This document shows, in pieces, positions 1-6,613 of a stretch of DNA of 15,128 bases. Location of the stretch: assembly GCA_019412865.1 (NCBI GenBank), contig DXOJ01000807.1:1-15128 (forward strand). Direction: 5' to 3'. The position numbers were made by a program, and so were the translations under genes. Source of the DNA: Bacteroides sp. (lineage in GTDB: Bacteria > Bacteroidota > Bacteroidia > Bacteroidales > Bacteroidaceae). A model generated the notes under the pieces. It ran no database searches, was not told where the DNA came from, and saw only the letters and a list, made by a program, of their open reading frames with translations. Each line of letters begins with the position of its first letter. Position 1 is the stretch's first letter.

Positions 1-54
1 ATTTTTTATAGCAAAAAATAACAAACGAAAACACAGGTTTTTACACGTGCCCCG
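1..54. repeat. Left copy of a 54-base perfect terminal inverted repeat
   Basis: Bases 1-54 are the exact reverse complement of 15074-15127. The match stops at base 55 on the inner side, and one further base (15128) lies outside it on the right. The outer part is AT-rich, and the inner end is GC-rich with a CACGTG palindrome at 44-49. The frame of the adjacent truncated transporter gene meets a TAA at 19-21, so most of the repeat is not coding for that gene. It could be the end of a repeated element, an inversion site or an assembly overlap; the sequence alone does not decide. Confidence 0.97.
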
Positions 55-195
55 GGAATTGCCCGCTTTCAAGGCGATATCACCAACTTCTTTTATGCAG
101 TACCTACCTTAATCTGTTGTCTGATAGGAGGTGCCTTGGCAGGAATATTAGTATGGAAAATCCGTTCGTGCGATTGTGCCCGGAAGATAAATTAA
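22..195 (+). pseudogene. 3' remnant of a membrane transporter subunit gene
   Basis: The frame is open from 22 to the TAA at 193-195 but has no ATG, GTG or TTG start. Its first eleven codons lie in the 54-base repeat and are probably not native. The remaining roughly 46 residues contain a clear membrane helix running from FFYAVPTLICC to GILVWKI, then a short Cys-rich basic tail. It ends 13 bases before the next membrane protein gene, in the same direction, so it is most likely the C-terminus of a partner subunit of that protein. The 5' part is outside the window or has been lost. Whether the gene is broken in the cell or only cut by the contig edge cannot be told from here. The family is not recognised with certainty. 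Confidence 0.6.
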
Positions 196-200
196 GGAGG
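195..200 (+). promoter_or_regulatory. Strong Shine-Dalgarno site AGGAGG
   Basis: A full AGGAGG ends eight bases before the ATG at 209 and starts in the stop codon of the upstream remnant. Most other starts in this window have only A-rich leaders, as is usual in Bacteroidetes, so this one stands out. It fixes the start of the small membrane protein and suggests translation tied to the preceding subunit. Confidence 0.75.
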
Positions 201-208
201 AAAGAACA

Positions 209-688
209 ATGAGCGAATGGTTACAGACCTATAATGAATTCTTTGGCATGTATCATGCCGGAATCATCACATCTATTTTCGGAGCTTTTGCCGTCACCTT
301 TACCGTGTTGATGAGTTGGCCTAAATTAGTAAAGGACTTTGGTCCGATAGGTGGATTTATGGCAGCTGCTCTTATTATCGGTACTTTTTGGGTGGTCAAT
401 CACAAACTGCCCGGCTTTGGTTTCTCCACCGGACTGCTGAATGACGCCGACGGTCTGCCAATGCAATTCTGCCTGATTCATCAGGGAAATCGGGGTAGTG
501 CTCCTTGGGTAGATATGGGATGGGCGATTGCGATGGGCTTCATTCTGGCCGACGTACTTTGCGCACCGAAAGGGACACGCGGCGGACTGCTGAAAGAAGC
601 CTTCCCCCGTTGGCTGGTGATTATCCTCGGAGGTATCGTAGGTGGTATTTTCGTCGGACTTACCGGATACACGAATGCGGCACTCTGA
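209..688 (+). CDS. Small four-helix membrane protein, putative transporter subunit (Lin0368-like)
   Basis: This 159-residue protein is almost wholly hydrophobic, with likely membrane helices near residues 16-38, 44-66, 100-118 and 135-157. The loop after the second helix holds the pair NH (WVVNHKLPG), and another loop holds MQFCLIHQGNRG. The pattern recalls the small family named after Listeria Lin0368, annotated as a putative glycerol transporter subunit; I make that link from memory and rate it as tentative. The start at 209 is set by the AGGAGG just upstream. It lies directly after another membrane-protein tail and 29 bases before an FGGY kinase, so a two-part importer for the substrate of this operon is the simplest reading. 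No ATP-binding or phosphotransferase motif is present. Confidence 0.6.
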   Translation: MSEWLQTYNEFFGMYHAGIITSIFGAFAVTFTVLMSWPKLVKDFGPIGGFMAAALIIGTFWVVNHKLPGFGFSTGLLNDADGLPMQFCLIHQGNRGSAPWVDMGWAIAMGFILADVLCAPKGTRGGLLKEAFPRWLVIILGGIVGGIFVGLTGYTNAAL

Positions 689-717
689 TCCTATTAATTG
701 AAAAAGAAAAAGAGATT

Positions 718-2244
718 ATGTATATATTAGCACATGACTTGGGTACCAGCGGCAACAAAGCAACCTTATTCGATGAATCGGGATTACTGATTGCTTCACG
801 TACAGCCGCATACCCTACAGATTACGCTTCCGGCAATCGGGCGGAACAGAATCCGCTCCATTGGTGGAAAGCGATTGTAGATACCACGCAGGCACTTCTC
901 AAACTGGTATCTCCCAATGATATTGCCGGTGTGGCACTTAGCGGACAAATGATGGGTTGTCTTTGTGTGGATAAAAACGGTCATCCGCTTCGTCCTCACA
1001 TGCTTTATTGCGACCAGCGTTCGCAGGAAGAAGAGACTATTCTTTCCGAAAAGATAGACCCGCTTCATTTCTATGAAATCACGGGACACCGAATCAGCGC
1101 TTCCTATTCCATTGAGAAATTGATGTGGGTAAAGAAACACGAACCGGAAATCTTTGCACAGACAGCCAAGATGTTGAATGCCAAGGATTATATCAATTTC
1201 CGTCTCTGCGGTACTCTAGCCACTGATCCCTCGGATGCTTCGGGTACCAATGCATACGATCTGAACCGTTGGCAATGGAGTGAAGAAATCATAGAAGCTG
1301 CCGGACTCGACCTTTCCCTATTCCCGGAAGTCCGTTCATCTATCGACGTGATCGGTGAAGTGACCAACGAAGCTGCCCGTGAGACAGGACTGCTTGCCGG
1401 AACACCCGTAATCTGTGGTGGAGGCGATGGTAGTTGTGCCGGAGTAGGCGTCGGCTGTGTGGCTCCGGGTAGCGCATACAACTATCTGGGTTCTTCTTCC
1501 TGGGTAGCTCTGACAGTAGAAAAACCGATTGTAGACGAACAACGCCGCACCATGAACTGGGCGCACGTGGTGCCGGGTATGCTGCATCCGTCGGGAACGA
1601 TGCAGGCGGCAGGTTCTTCCTACAATTGGATGATTAACCAACTCTGCCAGCACGAGCAGGCATTGGCTACTCAATTCGGACGTAGCGTGTTCGAACTGAT
1701 TGACGAACAGATTCTTTCCTCTCCGATAGGAGCCAATAAACTCCTATTCCTACCTTATATGCTTGGTGAACGTACTCCCCGTTGGAATGTAGACGCCAAA
1801 GGAGCATTTATCGGTCTGACGCTGGGGCATACACATGGTGATATGCTACGTGCTGTGATGGAGGGAATTACCCTCAATCTGGGATTTATCGTCAATATCT
1901 TCCGCAAACACGTTCCCATCGACCAGGTGACGGTGATTGGAGGATGTGCGCAGAATCCTGTATGGCGCCAGATGATGGCAGACATCTATCAGGCAGAAAT
2001 CCGTGTACCTAATTATCTGGAAGAGGCTACTTCGATGGGAGCGGCTATTCTGGCAGGTATCGGTGCGGGAGTCTTTAAAGACTTCTCTGTGATAGACCGC
2101 TTTGTCCGTATCGAACAGACTGTGCAGCCGATTCAGGAAAACGTGAAGAAGTATGAGGCTTGGATGCCTGTTTTTGATAAAGCTTATCACGCTTTGTGCG
2201 ATATGTATACTGAAATTGCAAAAACTGAACTAGATTCTATATAA
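718..2244 (+). CDS. FGGY-family carbohydrate kinase (xylulokinase-like)
   Basis: The 508-residue protein should phosphorylate a ketopentose, polyol or related sugar in the cytoplasm using ATP. The phosphate-1 loop DLGTSGNK is at residues 7-14 and the substrate-side ALSGQMMG at 73-80. The catalytic-base aspartate is in GGGD (D237), as in xylulokinase. The FGGY signature region LPYMLGERTPRWNVDAKGAF is at 345-364, and the adenosine-site GGCAQNPVWRQ follows at 408-418. The frame is open upstream to 505, but that stretch overlaps the membrane-protein gene; ATG 718, after an A-rich leader, puts the DxGT motif at the usual distance from the N-terminus. The gene lies 14 bases before the dehydrogenase. 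Substrate is not settled: xylulokinase is the nearest well-known relative, but the neighbours do not include xylose isomerase. Confidence 0.88.
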   Translation: MYILAHDLGTSGNKATLFDESGLLIASRTAAYPTDYASGNRAEQNPLHWWKAIVDTTQALLKLVSPNDIAGVALSGQMMGCLCVDKNGHPLRPHMLYCDQRSQEEETILSEKIDPLHFYEITGHRISASYSIEKLMWVKKHEPEIFAQTAKMLNAKDYINFRLCGTLATDPSDASGTNAYDLNRWQWSEEIIEAAGLDLSLFPEVRSSIDVIGEVTNEAARETGLLAGTPVICGGGDGSCAGVGVGCVAPGSAYNYLGSSSWVALTVEKPIVDEQRRTMNWAHVVPGMLHPSGTMQAAGSSYNWMINQLCQHEQALATQFGRSVFELIDEQILSSPIGANKLLFLPYMLGERTPRWNVDAKGAFIGLTLGHTHGDMLRAVMEGITLNLGFIVNIFRKHVPIDQVTVIGGCAQNPVWRQMMADIYQAEIRVPNYLEEATSMGAAILAGIGAGVFKDFSVIDRFVRIEQTVQPIQENVKKYEAWMPVFDKAYHALCDMYTEIAKTELDSI

Positions 2245-2258
2245 AACCTAATAATCAA

Positions 2259-3293
2259 ATGAAAACAGTAATAGTGCCGGCTCCCGGCAAAATTGAAATA
2301 CGACAGGTGGGAACTCCTGTTATCAATGCTTATCAGGCATTGGTGAAAACGGAAATGGTCGCTTTGTGTAATGCGACTGACAGTAAACTGATAGCCGGAA
2401 AATTCCCCGGAGTGGATACTTACCCGCTGGCTTTGGGACATGAGAATGCCGGAATTGTAGTAGCTGTCGGTGAAAAAGTACGTAATTTTAAGGTAGGCGA
2501 CCGTGCTATTGGTGGTCTTATTTCCGATTTTGGTGCGCAAGGTGTCGACAGCGGCTGGGGTGGTTTCAGCGAATATGTAGTAGTGAATGACTTTGAAGTA
2601 CTGAAAGAAGAGGGACTGGCTACACCCGAACAGGGATGCTGGGACAGTTTTGAGATTCAGAACACAGTCCCTTCACATGTGCAACCGGAAGAAGCAGTTA
2701 TCTCTTGTACCTGGCGCGAAGTGTTGGGAGCTTTCAAGGATTTCAATCTGACTCCGGGGAAAAAGGTGATCGTAGTAGGCTCTGGTCCTGTAGGATTGAG
2801 CTTTGTGAAGTTGGGTAAATTGTTCGGTCTGGGACAGATTGATATTGTCGATATGCTTCCCGCTAAACTGGAAGTAGCCCGTCGGATGGGAGCAGACAAC
2901 GGATATACACCCGCTGAAATCAGTACTTCGGAATTTATTGCCGCGGCTAATCGCTCTTATGATGCTGTCATTGATGCGGTAGGACTGGATGTAGTCGTAA
3001 ATTCCGTATTACCATTAGTGAAGATGGGTGGAGATGTTTGTGTCTATGGCGTCATGACTAAGAATCCAACTTTCGACTTATCGAAAGCTCCTTATAACTT
3101 CGACCTGCACATGCATCAATGGCCTACCCGTTCCGAAGAAAAGGCGGCAATGACCACATTGGCACAATGGATTGAAGAGGGCAGACTTTCTGCATCCGAC
3201 TTTATCACGCATCGCTTTGCGATAGAAGAAATAGAAGAAGCCTTTGCTGCCGTGAAACGGGGTGAAGTATTGAAATGCGTATTGACTTTTTAA
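2259..3293 (+). CDS. Zinc-type medium-chain alcohol/polyol dehydrogenase
   Basis: The 344-residue protein belongs to the medium-chain dehydrogenase family (alcohol, sorbitol and threonine dehydrogenase relatives) and should oxidise a secondary alcohol with NAD(P). Likely catalytic zinc ligands are C37 (ALCNATD), H61-E62 (GHENAG) and C150 (AVISCTW). The dinucleotide loop GSGPVG is at 174-179, followed by an acidic strand end (IDIVD, D198) that favours NAD. The four-cysteine structural zinc lobe found in classical alcohol dehydrogenases is missing: the region around residues 85-110 has no cysteine. It sits between the kinase and deoC in a tight same-strand series, so it probably acts on the same substrate, before or after phosphorylation. 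Confidence 0.85.
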   Translation: MKTVIVPAPGKIEIRQVGTPVINAYQALVKTEMVALCNATDSKLIAGKFPGVDTYPLALGHENAGIVVAVGEKVRNFKVGDRAIGGLISDFGAQGVDSGWGGFSEYVVVNDFEVLKEEGLATPEQGCWDSFEIQNTVPSHVQPEEAVISCTWREVLGAFKDFNLTPGKKVIVVGSGPVGLSFVKLGKLFGLGQIDIVDMLPAKLEVARRMGADNGYTPAEISTSEFIAAANRSYDAVIDAVGLDVVVNSVLPLVKMGGDVCVYGVMTKNPTFDLSKAPYNFDLHMHQWPTRSEEKAAMTTLAQWIEEGRLSASDFITHRFAIEEIEEAFAAVKRGEVLKCVLTF

Positions 3294-3335
3294 GAAACAG
3301 CATATTTATAATAACTTATTAAACGACTCAAAATA

Positions 3336-4052
3336 ATGGAAAAGAAAAATATAAACGAAGTGATTGCAGAATTATCAGTAGAACAGTTGGCAGGTATGAT
3401 CGACCATACATTCCTGAAACCTTTCGGTGATGCATCGCCTATTGAGAAACTTTGTGCGGAAGCCCGTCAGTATCAGTTTGCGATGGTAGCCATCAATCCT
3501 GCGGAAGTAGAAACTTGTGTGAAGTTGCTTGAAGGATCGGGAGTACGTGTAGGAGCCGCTATCGGTTTTCCGTTGGGACAGAACACAGTAGAGTGCAAAG
3601 CATTTGAAACCCGTGATGCCATTGCCAAAGGTGCTACTGAAATAGATACAGTCATCAATGTTCGTGCTTTACAGAAAGGACAGACTGAAATCGTAAAGAA
3701 AGAGATTGAAGACATGGTCTCTATCTGCAAACCTGCCGGTGTGATCTGTAAGGTCATTCTTGAAACTTGCTATCTGACGGATGAAGAGAAAGAAACCGTA
3801 TGTCGTATAGCTAAAGAAGCCGGAGTGGATTTTGTGAAAACCTCTACCGGATTCGGTACAGCAGGAGCAACAGTGCATGATGTAGCATTGATGCGTCGTG
3901 TGGTAGGACCTACTATCGGAGTGAAAGCAGCAGGTGGTATTCGTGATCTGGATTCTGCGTTGGCATTGATTCAGGCGGGCGCTACCCGTATCGGTACATC
4001 AAGCGGTATTCAGATTGTGGAATCCTATAAGGAGCTGAAGAAAGGTTTGTAA
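3336..4052 (+). CDS. deoC: Deoxyribose-phosphate aldolase family protein
   Basis: The 238-residue protein is a class I aldolase of the DeoC family, which splits 2-deoxyribose 5-phosphate into acetaldehyde and glyceraldehyde 3-phosphate. The Schiff-base lysine is K168 in VKTSTGFGTAGAT. The second active-site lysine is K197 in GVKAAGGI, and the acidic partner is D104 in EIDTVINV. N-terminal IDHTFLKP and C-terminal RIGTSSG are also typical. Length and motifs are complete. A near-palindromic AT-rich 13-mer (TAATAACTTATTA, 3309-3321) lies 14 bases before the start. Placement after a kinase and dehydrogenase suggests catabolism of a deoxy sugar or polyol rather than nucleoside salvage, since no nucleoside phosphorylase or phosphopentomutase is nearby. 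A DeoC paralogue with a different substrate is possible. Confidence 0.93.
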   Translation: MEKKNINEVIAELSVEQLAGMIDHTFLKPFGDASPIEKLCAEARQYQFAMVAINPAEVETCVKLLEGSGVRVGAAIGFPLGQNTVECKAFETRDAIAKGATEIDTVINVRALQKGQTEIVKKEIEDMVSICKPAGVICKVILETCYLTDEEKETVCRIAKEAGVDFVKTSTGFGTAGATVHDVALMRRVVGPTIGVKAAGGIRDLDSALALIQAGATRIGTSSGIQIVESYKELKKGL

Positions 4053-4067
4053 TCGTTCTTTTTTCAG
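4035..4067 (+). terminator. Imperfect hairpin across the deoC stop codon
   Basis: CTGAAGAAAG (4035-4044) can pair with CTTTTTTCAG (4058-4067) over ten positions, one of them a G-T wobble, around a 13-base loop that contains the deoC stop codon. The descending arm includes a T6 run. The stem is AT-rich and weak, so partial termination, an mRNA-end structure or chance are all possible. If active, it would uncouple the sugar operon from the cytochrome block. Confidence 0.35.
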
Positions 4068-4068
4068 G

Positions 4069-4088
4069 AAGGTAAATTTAAGGTAAAT
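4069..4088 (+). repeat. Tandem 9-base direct repeat AAGGTAAAT before the HzsA-like gene
   Basis: AAGGTAAAT occurs at 4069-4077 and again at 4080-4088, a period of 11 bases, ending 11 bases before the ATG at 4100. The spacing of about one helical turn could suit a DNA-binding protein, or the purine-rich copies may simply serve as leader for ribosome binding. No matching copy was noticed at the other gene starts. Confidence 0.3.
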
Positions 4089-4099
4089 AAGAAGATAAA

Positions 4100-6613
4100 A
4101 TGATAAGATCGAAATTAATGAAGCTGTTGAAGTGTGGGATGGCATGCTGTGTGTTTCTCTCCATTGTAGCATGGCAGACGAAAGACACTTCCCTTCAGCC
4201 TACCGACGCGAAAGGTTTTATCGTCGAGATTCAGAAGAAGTACGCGGAAATTCAGGCGATAAAACAGAAAGGTAATCAGGAAGAAACAGAAAACAAGATA
4301 AAAGCCGTGCACCGGAGATTGACGCGTGCCTATCCAGTCTATTACGATTGGTGGCTACAGGATGGAACAACGGGTGATGTAGACTGGTTTAATAAGAGTT
4401 TTAATCAGGAACTTTCCGTGCGTTTACAGAAACTGAACATCAAAGCTCCCGTGACTAATACTCCGGAAAGCATCGAATCGGCTTTCCTTTCTTATCTGAA
4501 AGCGTGTGAACAAAGACGTATCAAGCGTTTGGAAGCCTTCACAGCAGATAAACCGGAGATTGTTTTCACAAAGTACAGAACGTTGCGTCCCTCTTTCTTT
4601 GCTTATACCGAAGGGGTGTCGGATGCCCGTGCTGAATGCAACTACATTGCGGGCGGTGCGTTGGCGAAATTGAAGATGAATGGAATTTGGGCGGAAGTAG
4701 AAACCATGCTGACAGATGAAGAAGGAGTAGTGCGTGATCCGAATCTTCATTTTGATGGTCAGCATCTGCTTTTCTCCTGGAAGAAATCCCGCAAGGAAGA
4801 CGACTTCCATCTGTATGAAATGGATTTAAAGACACGGGAAATCAAGCAGTTGACTTTCGGGAAAGGACATGCCGACATTGAAGGTATTTACTTGCCGGAT
4901 GACAATATCCTGTTCAACTCTACCCGTTGCGGAAGTACGGTAGACTGCTGGTTTACGGAAGTCAGCAATATGTATCTCTGCGACAGGGAGGGGCGTTATA
5001 TGCGTCAGGTTGGTTTCGACCAGGTACATACGGTAACACCGACTTTGTTGGATGACGGTCGGGTGGTCTATACTCGTTGGGATTACAATGACCGTGGCCA
5101 GGTATGGGCACAGCCTTTGTTCCAGATGAATCCCGATGGAACAGGACAGGCTGAATATTACGGAATGAACAGCTGGTTCCCGACAACGGTGGCACAGATT
5201 CGCCAGATTCCCGGCACTCGTAAGTTGATGGCAGTTTTTATGGGTCACCATACTCCTCAACATGGCAAACTGGGTATTATAGATCCCGAAGCCGGGCGTG
5301 ATGAGAATGAAGGTGTTATGTTCGTAGCTCCGGTTCACAAACCGGAACCGGAACGTATTGACGGTTATGGAAAGTTTACCGATCAGTTCCAGTATCCTTT
5401 TCCATTGAGCGAGACGGAATTTTTAATATCGTATACTCCGTTGGGTTATTACGTCGGACATCCGATGGAATTTGGCGTTTATTGGATGAATGCGGACGGA
5501 GAACGTGAATTACTCGTATCCGATGCACGCATATCCTGCAACCAGCCTGTGTTGGTCGCTCCCCGTAAACGTCCGTTCCGCCGTTCATCTTCGGTAGATT
5601 ATACAAAGAATGAAGGCGTATATTATATGCAGAATATCTACGAGGGTAATGGATTGAAAGGTGTGAAACCGGGAACTATCAAACAGTTGCGTGTGGTGGA
5701 AATCCAGTTCCGTGCAGCAGGTGTAGGTGAAGTGAACGGTAATGATAAAGGTGGAGGAGCTATCATGAGTTCTCCGGTAGGAGTGGGCAATGCTGCCTGG
5801 GATGTGAAGAGAGTGTTGGGAGTGACGGAAGTATATCCTGACGGTTCCGCATTCTTTAAAGTTCCTGCACGCAGACCGCTTTATTTTCAGGCATTGGACG
5901 AAAACGGGCGTGTGGTGCAAACTATGCGTAGCTGGTCTACTTTGCAGCCGAATGAAGTGCAGAGTTGTGTAGGATGCCACGAACATAAGAACACGGTTCC
6001 CGTAGCAGGGCATCCGGTATCCATGGCAATGAATAAAGGTGTCAAGGCATTGGCTCCGGAAGATGAGATGGGCGAACGTAATTTCAGTTACCTGAAAGAA
6101 ATCCAACCTATCTGGGACAAGCATTGTATCTCTTGTCACGATGGAGTGAAGCAACCAATGAGCCTGAAAGGCGAATTGAAAGTAATGGATAAACGAAGCA
6201 AAAGAAAATATACGGATTCGTATCTGAACCTGACTCATGCCACCCAGAAAAAAGAAGAGGGATCATGGAGAGGTAACGCACATCATCCGGAAGTAAACTG
6301 GATCAGTGCTTTGTCCGAACCTACGTTGTTGCCGCCTTATTTTGCAGGCTCCAACACGAGCAATCTGATTAAACGTTTGGAAAGCGGACATGGAGGTACT
6401 AAACTGACTCCGCAGGAAATACGAAAAGTAGCTCTCTGGATTGATTTGCTTGTGCCTCAAATCGGAGACTACCGTGAAGCGAACAACTGGTCGCAAAAGG
6501 ATCTCGACTTCTACAACTATTATGATAAGAAGCGGGAAGCAGCCCGTGCGGAAGATCAGGAGAATATTCGTCAATACATTCAATCCCTTCAAACTAAACA
6601 AGAGAAAAAATGA
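4100..6613 (+). CDS. HzsA-related periplasmic protein: beta-propeller plus two heme c sites
   Basis: This 837-residue exported protein has an N-terminal signal-like segment (basic start, then hydrophobic residues about 12-25, ending SIVAWQ). After a helical region (about 38-150) comes a propeller-like region (about 205-500) with repeated strands such as HLLFSWKKS, NILFNSTRCGST and RVVYTRWDYND. A middle domain follows, with CxxCH heme sites CVGCH (623-627) and CISCH (676-680) in the C-terminal third. The order propeller, middle domain, two heme c sites matches my recollection of the hydrazine synthase alpha-subunit family and its many relatives outside anammox bacteria. No hydrazine chemistry is implied: the beta and gamma partners are absent. 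It overlaps the next gene by ATGA, so the two are translationally coupled and likely work together in the periplasm. The substrate is unknown. Confidence 0.75.
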   Translation: MIRSKLMKLLKCGMACCVFLSIVAWQTKDTSLQPTDAKGFIVEIQKKYAEIQAIKQKGNQEETENKIKAVHRRLTRAYPVYYDWWLQDGTTGDVDWFNKSFNQELSVRLQKLNIKAPVTNTPESIESAFLSYLKACEQRRIKRLEAFTADKPEIVFTKYRTLRPSFFAYTEGVSDARAECNYIAGGALAKLKMNGIWAEVETMLTDEEGVVRDPNLHFDGQHLLFSWKKSRKEDDFHLYEMDLKTREIKQLTFGKGHADIEGIYLPDDNILFNSTRCGSTVDCWFTEVSNMYLCDREGRYMRQVGFDQVHTVTPTLLDDGRVVYTRWDYNDRGQVWAQPLFQMNPDGTGQAEYYGMNSWFPTTVAQIRQIPGTRKLMAVFMGHHTPQHGKLGIIDPEAGRDENEGVMFVAPVHKPEPERIDGYGKFTDQFQYPFPLSETEFLISYTPLGYYVGHPMEFGVYWMNADGERELLVSDARISCNQPVLVAPRKRPFRRSSSVDYTKNEGVYYMQNIYEGNGLKGVKPGTIKQLRVVEIQFRAAGVGEVNGNDKGGGAIMSSPVGVGNAAWDVKRVLGVTEVYPDGSAFFKVPARRPLYFQALDENGRVVQTMRSWSTLQPNEVQSCVGCHEHKNTVPVAGHPVSMAMNKGVKALAPEDEMGERNFSYLKEIQPIWDKHCISCHDGVKQPMSLKGELKVMDKRSKRKYTDSYLNLTHATQKKEEGSWRGNAHHPEVNWISALSEPTLLPPYFAGSNTSNLIKRLESGHGGTKLTPQEIRKVALWIDLLVPQIGDYREANNWSQKDLDFYNYYDKKREAARAEDQENIRQYIQSLQTKQEKK

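Noticed and set aside
505..717. Longer start for the FGGY kinase, using the frame that opens at 505.
   Set aside because: It would overlap most of the second half of the membrane-protein gene in another frame and puts about 70 non-homologous, arginine-rich residues before the DxGT motif.
4100..6613. Calling this gene hydrazine synthase and the locus an anammox trait.
   Set aside because: Only the alpha-like architecture is present; the partner subunits and other anammox genes are missing, and the setting looks like Bacteroides.
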